The translations under genes and the position numbers were made by a program. A stretch of 64,000 nucleotides of DNA from Streptomyces marianii. Its GTDB lineage: Bacteria; Actinomycetota; Actinomycetes; Streptomycetales; Streptomycetaceae. How positions within the stretch are numbered: position 1 is the first letter of the stretch; each line of letters opens with the position of its first letter. Below are positions 1 through 8,726 of this stretch, piece after piece. The stretch covers positions 2,948,501 to 3,012,500 of the forward strand of contig NZ_VAWE01000001.1 of NCBI RefSeq assembly GCF_005795905.1, read 5' to 3'. A model generated the notes under the pieces. It was given only the letters and a program-made list of their open reading frames with translations. It was not told the DNA's origin and ran no database searches.

Positions 1-1666
<1,666 letters not shown>

Positions 1667-1806
1667 GGGTGGCTTGCGCTTCTCTCGGATCGTGGGATGC
1701 GGCGTCTGTTTCCTGTTACGCCCGCCGGGCGGACGCGCCACGGCTGTGTCCATGGTACGGGGCCGCCGCGCGGAGGGCTTCCCGGCCCGATCCGACCCGG
1801 TACGAC

Positions 1807-1835
1807 CTTGCCCGCCGGGAGCTCCGGCGGGCAAG
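1807..1835. other. 12-bp stem hairpin in the typA leader region
   Basis: The arms cttgcccgccgg and ccggcgggcaag are perfect complements around the 5-nt loop gagct. It lies about 140 bp upstream of the typA start on the minus strand. It could be a leader structure or a second terminator for the upstream gene; no poly-T tract follows it. Confidence 0.5.
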
Positions 1836-2044
1836 GGAATTGAACTGCTCCTGAGGTCCGGATCACCGGAGGGGACCGTTCCGCCGTAGCGGCCACCGTG
1901 ATCGGCGAACACGGGGCCCAGGGCGGCGGAGCCGGTCCGGCACGGGCCTGCCGCCGGCGCTTCCTTCACCGGACGGGTGGGCCGGCACCGGGCGGCCGCC
2001 GCCACACGCCGCACCGGGACCGGCGGGCCCCGCCGGGGTGGACG

Positions 2045-2080
2045 CTCCGCACGGCGGCGCGGCCGGGCCGCCGTGCGGAG
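2045..2080 (-). terminator. 14-bp stem terminator after the peptide-binding protein gene
   Basis: The arms 2045-2058 and 2067-2080 are perfect 14-bp complements with an 8-nt GC-rich loop. They begin 26 bp after the stop codon at 2106-2108 of the minus-strand gene. Streptomyces terminators of this type often lack a T-run, and this one does too. Confidence 0.7.
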
Positions 2081-2105
2081 CAGTCCGGCCGCACCGCCGG
2101 AGCCG

Positions 2106-4487
2106 TCACCTCCTGGAATCCGCCCCCGCCCCGTGCGCCGGCTTCGCCTTCACGAAGCCGATGTCCTGGTAGCGCGGTGCCGAGAAGCCGAAGGCGCCTG
2201 CGTTGGCGAGGTCGTACTTGGCGGCCACCAGCTCCGGGCGCTGGTAGAGGGGGATGGACGCCGCCGCGGCCCAGATGCGGGCGTCGACCTGCTTCATCAG
2301 GTCGCGGGACTTCCTCTCGTCCAACTCGGAGACGGCCTCGGCGAAGAGCTGGTCGATACGGTCCGTCCCGACCCGGGTGTAGTTCTGCTCCACCAGTAGC
2401 GACCCGTCCGTCGCGGGCTCGGGCTTGGCGTAGATCGGACGGGCGTCCGTCGCCGGGTAGGCCGTGGCCGGCCAGGACCAGAGGGCGAGGTCGTAGTGCC
2501 CGGAGGCGATGTGGTCCTTGAAGAAGCTGTCCTCGGCGACCTTCTTCACCTCGGTCCGGATCCCCACCCCGTCGAGCATCCTGCGGATGCGGTCCCCGAC
2601 CGCGCGCAGCGGCTCGGAGCCCGGGCCGGAGGGCAGCACGAAGCGGAGGCTGAGCGGCTCGCCGTCCTTCCCGAGCGGTCCCGCGACCGGGCTCCGGCCC
2701 GGGGCCCTGGTGCCGACCGGCGCGTAGGCGCCCGCGACCCCGCCATCCCGCTTGTGCGCCTCGGGCATCGCCTTGTCCCCGTCACTGCCGGCGGGGGCCG
2801 CCACGGGACGGCCGGCGCCGGGCTTGTCGTCCCCGCCCGCGGCGGGGGCGACCGCGCCGACGGCCCCGGAGCGGGCACCGCCTCCGGCCACCGGGCTCGG
2901 CGAGGCGCTGGGCGACGCCGGGCCACCGGCGGAGGGCGAGCCGCCCGCGGCGGGGCCGCCCGGAGACGCGCTCTGCGCCGCCGGACCCTGCGCGGAGGGA
3001 CTCTGCGCCGTCGGGCCGCTCCCGGCCGCCGGGCTCTTCTCGGGTCCCGCCTTCGTATCGGACTCGGCCGCCCGGGCGCCCTCCCGGGTCCAGCCCGCGT
3101 CGGCGAGCAGCGCCTGGGCCTCCGCGGTGTCCTGGCCGCCGAGGGCGCCACTGCTGTCGGCGTACCCCGGCTGCCCCGCGAGCGCGAGGTGGCTGCCTAC
3201 GGGCTTCACGGGCAGGCCGAGGGGCTTCAGCACCGTCTCGGCGAGCTCCCGGCGGTCCAGGGCCCGGGCCACGGCGCGCCGCACCCGCTCGTCCGCCAGC
3301 GGCCCCGACTCGCCGTTGAGCGCGAGCTGGGTGTACGCGGGCTCCAGGGACTTGCGGACCACGAATCCGCGCAGCGCAGTCTGCTCGCTGGTGTACCTTG
3401 CCGGTCCGGCGTCTCCGCGCTCGCGTGCGAGCAGCGCGCTCCCGTCCGCGCCGACGCTCTTGGCGGAACGTTTCTGCTCGGAGTCGGCGGGCTCCCCCGC
3501 CTCCGCTGCCGCGCCCGGCCCGCTGTCGCCGCTGCCGCCCCCCTGGCCCTTGCGTGCCACGGCGATACGGTCCGCGACGCCCCGGTCGATCTCGGCCAGA
3601 TCGACGGCGCCGGTGGCGAGCGCCGCGGCACGCCGGTCGCGCGGCACCGCCCGCAGTACGAGCGAGTCGAGCTTGGCCGGGTCGCCCCACCAGCGCGGGT
3701 TGCGGACGAGAGTGACGGTGCCGTCCTCGCCGTCGACCTTCTGCAGGGCGAAGGGCCCCGCGGTCACCGGCAGCTCCGTGCGGGCCCCGTCGTTGAAGGA
3801 CGCGGGGGCGCCCATGGTCTCCTTCGGGTAGAGCGGGGAGAACAGTGATCGCCAGTCGGCGTACGGCCTGGCGAAGGTGACCCTGACCTCCAGGTCGCTC
3901 TTGCCGCGCTCGATCTTCTCGATGCGCTCGTAACCGGCGTTGCGCGCCGTCCAGTACGCCGAGTCCTTGCCGTTCAGCGCCCGCCACTGGGCGACGAAGT
4001 CCGGCGCGCCGATCTCCCGCCCGTCGGTCCAGACGGCTTCCTGGTTGAGCTTGTAGAGCACGACCTGCTTGGGCTCGCGGTCCACGAGTTCGGCCGACTC
4101 CAGGTAGTCGGGGTTGAGCTGCGGACGGCCCCGCTGGTCCAGCGTGAAGAGGGAGGGGAGCACGGCACCGGCGACGCGGGCGGTGGCGCCGTCCGCGTCG
4201 GCCTGGAACGCGTTGAGCGTGGTGGGTACGGAGTCGACGGCCCACCGCAGTGTGCCGCCCTGCTCGACCTGGTTGCGCCCGGCGTGGCCGATGTCCGCGG
4301 GCACCACCACGGCCTCCGCCCCGCCCTCCCCGGAGGTGCAGCCGGCCAGCACCGGCAGGACGAGCACGCCGCTCGTGAGCAGTGACACCGAGCGCGGCGT
4401 GCGGGAGCGGCCGGACCGGGTCCGGGAGGTGCGGAAGCAGGGCGTACGGGAGCATGTCCTCCCGCGTGGGGCGTCGACCTCGGACAT
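2106..4487 (-). CDS. Family-5 peptide/nickel ABC transporter substrate-binding lipoprotein
   Basis: Extracellular solute-binding protein for an oligopeptide-type ABC importer, anchored as a lipoprotein. The N-terminus has an Arg-rich n-region, a hydrophobic stretch and the lipobox VLAGC with Cys at about residue 50. The SBP_bac_5 body follows, with features such as the region around WAVDSVPTTLNAFQ, NPDYLESA and the far C-terminal FSAPRYQDIG. An ATG start with an AAGGGG ribosome site 8 nt upstream supports the start at 4487. At 793 aa it is much longer than the usual 540-600 aa, because a Pro/Ser/Ala/Gly-rich low-complexity insert (about residues 475-620) splits the C-terminal lobe. No permease or ATPase genes are adjacent, so it either pairs with a transporter encoded elsewhere or has a separate role. 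Confidence 0.9.
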   Translation of the reverse strand: MSEVDAPRGRTCSRTPCFRTSRTRSGRSRTPRSVSLLTSGVLVLPVLAGCTSGEGGAEAVVVPADIGHAGRNQVEQGGTLRWAVDSVPTTLNAFQADADGATARVAGAVLPSLFTLDQRGRPQLNPDYLESAELVDREPKQVVLYKLNQEAVWTDGREIGAPDFVAQWRALNGKDSAYWTARNAGYERIEKIERGKSDLEVRVTFARPYADWRSLFSPLYPKETMGAPASFNDGARTELPVTAGPFALQKVDGEDGTVTLVRNPRWWGDPAKLDSLVLRAVPRDRRAAALATGAVDLAEIDRGVADRIAVARKGQGGGSGDSGPGAAAEAGEPADSEQKRSAKSVGADGSALLARERGDAGPARYTSEQTALRGFVVRKSLEPAYTQLALNGESGPLADERVRRAVARALDRRELAETVLKPLGLPVKPVGSHLALAGQPGYADSSGALGGQDTAEAQALLADAGWTREGARAAESDTKAGPEKSPAAGSGPTAQSPSAQGPAAQSASPGGPAAGGSPSAGGPASPSASPSPVAGGGARSGAVGAVAPAAGGDDKPGAGRPVAAPAGSDGDKAMPEAHKRDGGVAGAYAPVGTRAPGRSPVAGPLGKDGEPLSLRFVLPSGPGSEPLRAVGDRIRRMLDGVGIRTEVKKVAEDSFFKDHIASGHYDLALWSWPATAYPATDARPIYAKPEPATDGSLLVEQNYTRVGTDRIDQLFAEAVSELDERKSRDLMKQVDARIWAAAASIPLYQRPELVAAKYDLANAGAFGFSAPRYQDIGFVKAKPAHGAGADSRR

Positions 4488-4790
4488 GACATGTACCCCT
4501 TCGTCCGGTTTGCTTGCCTATGGTGAATTTTGGTGATGATCACACCTATTGCGCCTACACTGAAGGGGACGGAGGGCGGAGCGTGACGCCGACACGACGG
4601 AGCGACTCGAAAATCCCACCCATGCGGCCGCACGGGGAGCCCCTAACGGGTGGCGCGTGGCGCGAATCAGTGCACACGCCTTCACAAGGAGGGATGTGAC
4701 GCGCAACACTCGCAGGCGCACACACAGCCCTCTGGGGGACAGCCCCAGACACCCGCATGCCACCCGCGACCGCGGAAGTGAGGGCAGTTC
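4488..4790. promoter_or_regulatory. Divergent promoter region between the SBP gene and the sdh operon
   Basis: About 300 bp separate the minus-strand lipoprotein gene from the plus-strand sdh operon. The part at 4510-4560 is clearly AT-richer than its surroundings and holds an 11-bp palindrome, gtgatgatcac (4533-4543). That is a reasonable operator or promoter candidate, but I cannot assign a regulator. Confidence 0.45.
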
Positions 4791-5021
4791 ATGTCCCTGC
4801 AGGACGAGTTGACGGATGTCAAACGCCGTCTCGACGACCTGACCCGAACGGTCGAACGGCTGGAGCGGAGCCTCACGCACACGCGGGAGGACTCACCCCG
4901 GACCCAGCCGGCCGGCCGCCCCGAAGACCTGGTCACCATTCCCGACACCCCGTACGACAGTTCGCTGTGGACGGACTCGGACGACGAAGGCCTGGGTGCG
5001 CGCGACCGGCACGCGCCCTAG
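4791..5021 (+). CDS. Small coiled-coil protein heading the sdh operon
   Basis: A 76-aa protein of unknown function. The first 35 residues form an amphipathic heptad-like helix (MSLQDELTDVKRRLDDL...), followed by a polar, probably disordered tail rich in Asp, Pro and Arg. Its stop is 9 nt from the TTG start of the cytochrome b subunit, and the GGAG for that start overlaps the stop codon. The gene is therefore translationally linked to the sdh operon and is likely an accessory or assembly factor. The ATG is preceded by a GAGGGCAG sequence. No enzyme motif is visible. Confidence 0.75.
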   Translation: MSLQDELTDVKRRLDDLTRTVERLERSLTHTREDSPRTQPAGRPEDLVTIPDTPYDSSLWTDSDDEGLGARDRHAP

Positions 5022-5029
5022 GAGCTTCG

Positions 5030-5848
5030 TTGGCCACTGGCACCGAACCTCATACCGACACGGGTGTACGCGGCGCCACGCGCGCCGCCATCGCCACCCG
5101 CCACCTCAGGACCGACCGCTGGTGGCTCGCGCCCGCCGCGACCGCCGGCGGTCTGCTCGCCTTCATCGTCTACTCGACCTGGCGGGCCTTCGCGAACAGC
5201 GACTACTACGCCGCGCCGTACGTCTCGCCGTTCTACTCGCCCTGTCTCGCCGAGAACTGCGTGCCCATGAAGGGCGGCCCCAACTGGGAGATCTTCGGCA
5301 GCTGGTGGGGCCTGTCCCCCGCCCTGCTGATCCTGATCTTCCCGCTGGGCTTCCGGCTGACCTGCTACTACTACCGCAAGGCCTACTACCGGGGCTTCTG
5401 GGCCTCGCCCCCGGCCTGTGCGGTCGCCGAGCCGCACGCGAAGTACACCGGTGAGACCCGCTTCCCGCTGATCCTGCAGAACATGCACCGCTACTTCTTC
5501 TACGCGGCGCTACCGGTGGCGGGCATCCTCACCTACGACACGGTGCTCGCCTTCCGCGACGAGTCCTACGCCTGGGGCCACATGGGCCTCGGCACCCTGG
5601 TGTTCCTCGTCAACATCGTGCTGATCTGGGCGTACACCCTGTCCTGTCACTCCTGCCGGCACATCATCGGCGGCCGGCTGCGGCACTTCTCCAAGCACCC
5701 GGTGCGCTACCGGATGTGGGGGTTCGTGGGCAGGCTGAACGAGCGTCACATGCTGCTCGCCTGGGCGTCGTTGATCAGTGTGGCCCTCGCCGACTTCTAC
5801 GTGTACCTGCTCGCCTCCGGCGCCTTCGCCGATCCGCGCTTCTTCTAG
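5030..5848 (+). CDS. Five-TM diheme cytochrome b membrane anchor of succinate dehydrogenase/fumarate reductase
   Basis: A 272-aa integral membrane subunit that should carry electrons between the SdhA/SdhB head and the menaquinone pool. Five hydrophobic helices can be read: around LLAFIVYSTW, ALLILIFPLGF, YAALPVAGILTY, LGTLVFLVNIVLIW and LAWASLISVALAD. Candidate heme-ligand histidines occur in MHRYFF, GHMGLG, CHSCRH and ERHMLL. One subunit with five helices is the FrdC/class-B arrangement rather than separate SdhC and SdhD. The start is a TTG with GGAG five bases upstream; upstream in-frame ATGs lie inside the preceding gene. A Cys pair in an external loop (SPCLAENC) is an extra feature. It is followed by sdhA after 17 nt. 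Confidence 0.88.
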   Translation: MATGTEPHTDTGVRGATRAAIATRHLRTDRWWLAPAATAGGLLAFIVYSTWRAFANSDYYAAPYVSPFYSPCLAENCVPMKGGPNWEIFGSWWGLSPALLILIFPLGFRLTCYYYRKAYYRGFWASPPACAVAEPHAKYTGETRFPLILQNMHRYFFYAALPVAGILTYDTVLAFRDESYAWGHMGLGTLVFLVNIVLIWAYTLSCHSCRHIIGGRLRHFSKHPVRYRMWGFVGRLNERHMLLAWASLISVALADFYVYLLASGAFADPRFF

Positions 5849-5865
5849 GGGAAAGGTGCTCACCG

Positions 5866-7821
5866 ATGACTGAGCTCGAACGGCAGCAGTGGGATGTTGT
5901 CGTCGTGGGCGCGGGTGGTGCGGGACTGCGGGCCGCCATCGAGGCGCGTGCGGCGGGCGCTCGTACGGCCGTCATCTGCAAGTCCCTGTTCGGCAAGGCC
6001 CACACCGTGATGGCGGAGGGCGGGATCGCCGCCTCCATGGGCAATGTGAACTCCCACGACAACTGGCAGGTCCACTTCCGCGACACCATGCGCGGGGGCA
6101 AGTTCCTCAACCAGTGGCGGATGGCGGAGCTGCACGCCCAGGAGGCTCCCGACCGGGTCTGGGAGCTGGAGACCTGGGGCGCGCTCTTCGACCGCACCAA
6201 GGACGGGAAGATCTCCCAGCGCAACTTCGGCGGCCACGAGTACCCGCGGCTGGCGCACGTCGGCGACCGGACCGGGCTGGAGCTGATCCGGACCCTCCAG
6301 CAGAAGGTCGTCGCGCTCCAGCAGGAGGACGAGAAGGAGTTCGGCGACTACGAGGCCCGCCTCAAGGTCTTCCAGGAGTGCACCGTGACCCGGGTACTCA
6401 AGGACGGCGACAGGGTGTCGGGCGCGTTCTGCTACGAGCGCGAGTCCGGGCGCTTCTTCGTGCTGGAGGCCCCGGCGGTCGTGCTGGCCACCGGCGGCAT
6501 CGGCAAGTCCTTCAAGGTGACCTCCAACTCCTGGGAGTACACCGGCGACGGGCACGCGCTGGCCCTGCTCGCGGGCGCGCCGCTGCTGAACATGGAGTTC
6601 GTGCAGTTCCATCCGACCGGAATGGTGTGGCCGCCCTCGGTGAAGGGCATCCTCGTCACCGAGTCGGTGCGGGGCGACGGAGGGGTGCTGCGCAACTCCG
6701 AGGGCAAGCGGTTCATGTTCGACTACGTCCCGGACGTCTTCAAGGAGAAGTACGCGGAGACGGAGGAGGAGGGAGACCGCTGGTACGAGGACCCGGACAA
6801 CAACCGGCGCCCTCCCGAGCTACTCCCCCGCGACGAGGTCGCCCGGGCCATCAACGCCGAGGTGAAGGCGGGCCGCGGCTCACCGCACGGCGGCGTGTTC
6901 CTGGACGTCTCCACCCGGATGCCGGCCGACGTGATCAAACGCCGGCTGCCGTCCATGTACCACCAGTTCAAGGAGCTGGCGGACGTGGACATCACCGCGG
7001 AGGCCATGGAGGTCGGGCCGACCTGCCACTACGTGATGGGCGGTATCGCGGTCGACTCGGACACCGCGTCGGCGGTCGGCGTGCCCGGCCTGTACGCGGC
7101 GGGCGAGGTCGCCGGCGGCATGCACGGCTCCAACCGGCTCGGCGGCAACTCCCTCTCGGACCTGCTGGTCTTCGGCCGACGCGCCGGACTGCACGCCGCG
7201 GAGTACGCGGCCGGCCTCGCCGGGCAGCGGCCCCCGGTCGACGAGGGGCAGATCGACGCGGCCGCGGCGGAGGCGCTGCGGCCCTTCAGCGCCGGGGGCC
7301 CCGAGCCGGACGCCCCGCAGGAGAACCCGTACACGCTCCACCAGGAGCTCCAGCAGACGATGAACGACCTGGTCGGCATCATCCGGCGGGAGTCCGAGAT
7401 GGGGCAGGCGCTGAAGCGGCTCGCCGACCTGCGGGGCCGTGCCCGGCGGGCGGGCGTGGAGGGCCACCGCCAGTTCAATCCGGGCTGGCACCTCGCCCTG
7501 GACCTGCGGAACATGCTGCTGGTCAGCGAGTGCATCGCCCGGTCCGCCCTGGAGCGCACCGAGAGCCGCGGCGGCCACACCCGCGAGGACTACCCCGCGA
7601 TGGAGCGGGAGTGGCGCCGGATCAACCTGCTGTGCCGGCTCGCCGACCGCTCGGGGTCCTTCGGACCGGTGGAGCCCGGTGCTCCGGCCGCCGATCCCGT
7701 CGTCCGCGGCCAGATCGACCTCGTGCGGAAGACCACCGAGCCCATCCGCCACGACCTGCTCGCCCTCTTCGAGAAGGAAGAGCTGGTCAAGTACCTCGCC
7801 GAAGAGGAGCTGTACGAATGA
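5866..7821 (+). CDS. sdhA: Succinate dehydrogenase/fumarate reductase flavoprotein subunit
   Basis: A 651-aa FAD-binding subunit that oxidises succinate to fumarate or does the reverse. The dinucleotide fold (VVVGAGGAGLRAA) starts about 12 residues in. The AHTVMAEGGIAASMGN segment contains the histidine expected to link FAD covalently. The active-site region HPTGM with downstream RGDGG, and the second FAD motif near GGNSLSDLL, are present. The C-terminal helical domain (NPGWHLALDLRNMLL) is complete, and the length is normal. The ATG at 5866 has AAGGTG upstream. It overlaps sdhB by the ATGA arrangement, so the two should be translated in a fixed ratio. Confidence 0.95.
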   Translation: MTELERQQWDVVVVGAGGAGLRAAIEARAAGARTAVICKSLFGKAHTVMAEGGIAASMGNVNSHDNWQVHFRDTMRGGKFLNQWRMAELHAQEAPDRVWELETWGALFDRTKDGKISQRNFGGHEYPRLAHVGDRTGLELIRTLQQKVVALQQEDEKEFGDYEARLKVFQECTVTRVLKDGDRVSGAFCYERESGRFFVLEAPAVVLATGGIGKSFKVTSNSWEYTGDGHALALLAGAPLLNMEFVQFHPTGMVWPPSVKGILVTESVRGDGGVLRNSEGKRFMFDYVPDVFKEKYAETEEEGDRWYEDPDNNRRPPELLPRDEVARAINAEVKAGRGSPHGGVFLDVSTRMPADVIKRRLPSMYHQFKELADVDITAEAMEVGPTCHYVMGGIAVDSDTASAVGVPGLYAAGEVAGGMHGSNRLGGNSLSDLLVFGRRAGLHAAEYAAGLAGQRPPVDEGQIDAAAAEALRPFSAGGPEPDAPQENPYTLHQELQQTMNDLVGIIRRESEMGQALKRLADLRGRARRAGVEGHRQFNPGWHLALDLRNMLLVSECIARSALERTESRGGHTREDYPAMEREWRRINLLCRLADRSGSFGPVEPGAPAADPVVRGQIDLVRKTTEPIRHDLLALFEKEELVKYLAEEELYE

Positions 7822-8597
7822 GCACGTACGACGCTCGGTTCAGGGTCTGGCGGGGCGACCAGGACGGCGGGGGCCTCGAGGACTTCACGGTCGAGGTCAA
7901 CGACGGCGAGGTCGTCCTCGACATCGTCCATCGGCTGCAGGCCACCCAGGCACCGGATCTCGCGGTGCGCTGGAACTGCAAGGCGGGCAAATGCGGTTCG
8001 TGCAGTGCGGAGATCAACGGGCGTCCCCGGCTGATGTGCATGACCCGCATGTCGGTCTTCGACCGTGCCGAGACCATCACGGTGACCCCGCTGCGCGCCT
8101 TCCCGGTGGTGCGCGACCTGGTCACGGACGTGTCGTTCAACTACTCCAAGGCCCGTGAGGTGCCGTCCTTCGTGCCGCCGCAGGGCGTCGCGGCGGGTGA
8201 GTACCGGATGCAGCAGATCGACGTGGACCGCTCCCAGGAGTTCCGCAAGTGCATCGAGTGCTTCCTGTGCCAGGACACCTGTCATGTGGTGCGTGACCAC
8301 GAGGAGAACAAGGCGGCCTTCGCCGGGCCGCGTTTCCTGATGCGCGTGGCCGAACTCGACATGCACCCGCTGGACGCGGCCGCCGAGTCGGGCCTCGACC
8401 GCAAGCGCACCGCCCAGGAGGACCACGGTCTGGGCTACTGCAACATCACCAAGTGCTGCACGGAGGTGTGCCCCGAAGGCATCCACATCACGGACAACGC
8501 CCTGATCCCACTCAAGGAGCGCGCGGTCGACCGGAAGTACGACCCGCTGGTGTGGCTGGGCAGCAGGATCCGCCGCCGGGGCGAGCACACCACGTAG
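7818..8597 (+). CDS. sdhB: Succinate dehydrogenase/fumarate reductase iron-sulfur subunit
   Basis: A 259-aa electron-transfer subunit. The N-terminal ferredoxin-like domain carries the [2Fe-2S] signature CKAGKCGSC plus a later Cys in LMCMTR. The C-terminal helical domain carries CIECFLCQDTC and CCTEVCPEGI, which hold the [4Fe-4S] and [3Fe-4S] clusters. The length and cysteine spacing are those of an active enzyme. The start ATG at 7818 overlaps the sdhA stop by four bases. It is the last gene of the operon and is followed by a 10-bp-stem hairpin. The linked 5-TM anchor makes this a diheme, menaquinone-type complex. Confidence 0.95.
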   Translation: MSTYDARFRVWRGDQDGGGLEDFTVEVNDGEVVLDIVHRLQATQAPDLAVRWNCKAGKCGSCSAEINGRPRLMCMTRMSVFDRAETITVTPLRAFPVVRDLVTDVSFNYSKAREVPSFVPPQGVAAGEYRMQQIDVDRSQEFRKCIECFLCQDTCHVVRDHEENKAAFAGPRFLMRVAELDMHPLDAAAESGLDRKRTAQEDHGLGYCNITKCCTEVCPEGIHITDNALIPLKERAVDRKYDPLVWLGSRIRRRGEHTT

Positions 8598-8614
8598 CAC
8601 CCGCTCACCCCTCC

Positions 8615-8640
8615 GTGCCCGGACGTCCGCGTCCGGGCAC
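8615..8640 (+). terminator. Bidirectional hairpin between sdhB and the convergent phosphatase gene
   Basis: The arms gtgcccggac and gtccgggcac are perfect 10-bp complements with a 6-nt loop. It lies 18 bp after the sdhB stop, between convergent genes. Confidence 0.7.
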
Positions 8641-8692
8641 GGACGTGTCCGGCGGAAGCGTGTCCGGGCACGGACGTGTCCGGCGGAGGCGT
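8631..8692. repeat. Two tandem 31-bp repeats
   Basis: Units 8631-8661 and 8662-8692 differ at a single position (gcggaagcgt against gcggaggcgt). The first unit overlaps the right arm of the terminator hairpin. The repeat adds further inverted-repeat potential (gtccgggcac with cggacgtgtc). Confidence 0.75.
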
Positions 8693-8726
8693 CCGGTCCG
8701 TAACGCCGGACCGTCCGCCCCCGGCG

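Larger units (their letters stand above)
1667..2105. other. Intergenic region upstream of typA with two strong hairpins
   Basis: This stretch lies between the typA start and the stop of the peptide-binding protein gene, both on the minus strand. I see no credible gene. It contains two GC-rich hairpins, listed separately, and must also hold the typA promoter; no convincing -10/-35 pair stands out. Confidence 0.6.

Noticed and set aside
2496..3848. Plus-strand open frames opposite the peptide-binding lipoprotein
   Set aside because: They lie wholly within a well-supported gene on the other strand and look like nothing known; codon use is the mirror image of the real gene.
8631..8692. Tandem repeat as a CRISPR-like or regulatory array
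   Set aside because: There are only two adjacent units without spacers, next to a terminator; it is more likely a local duplication.
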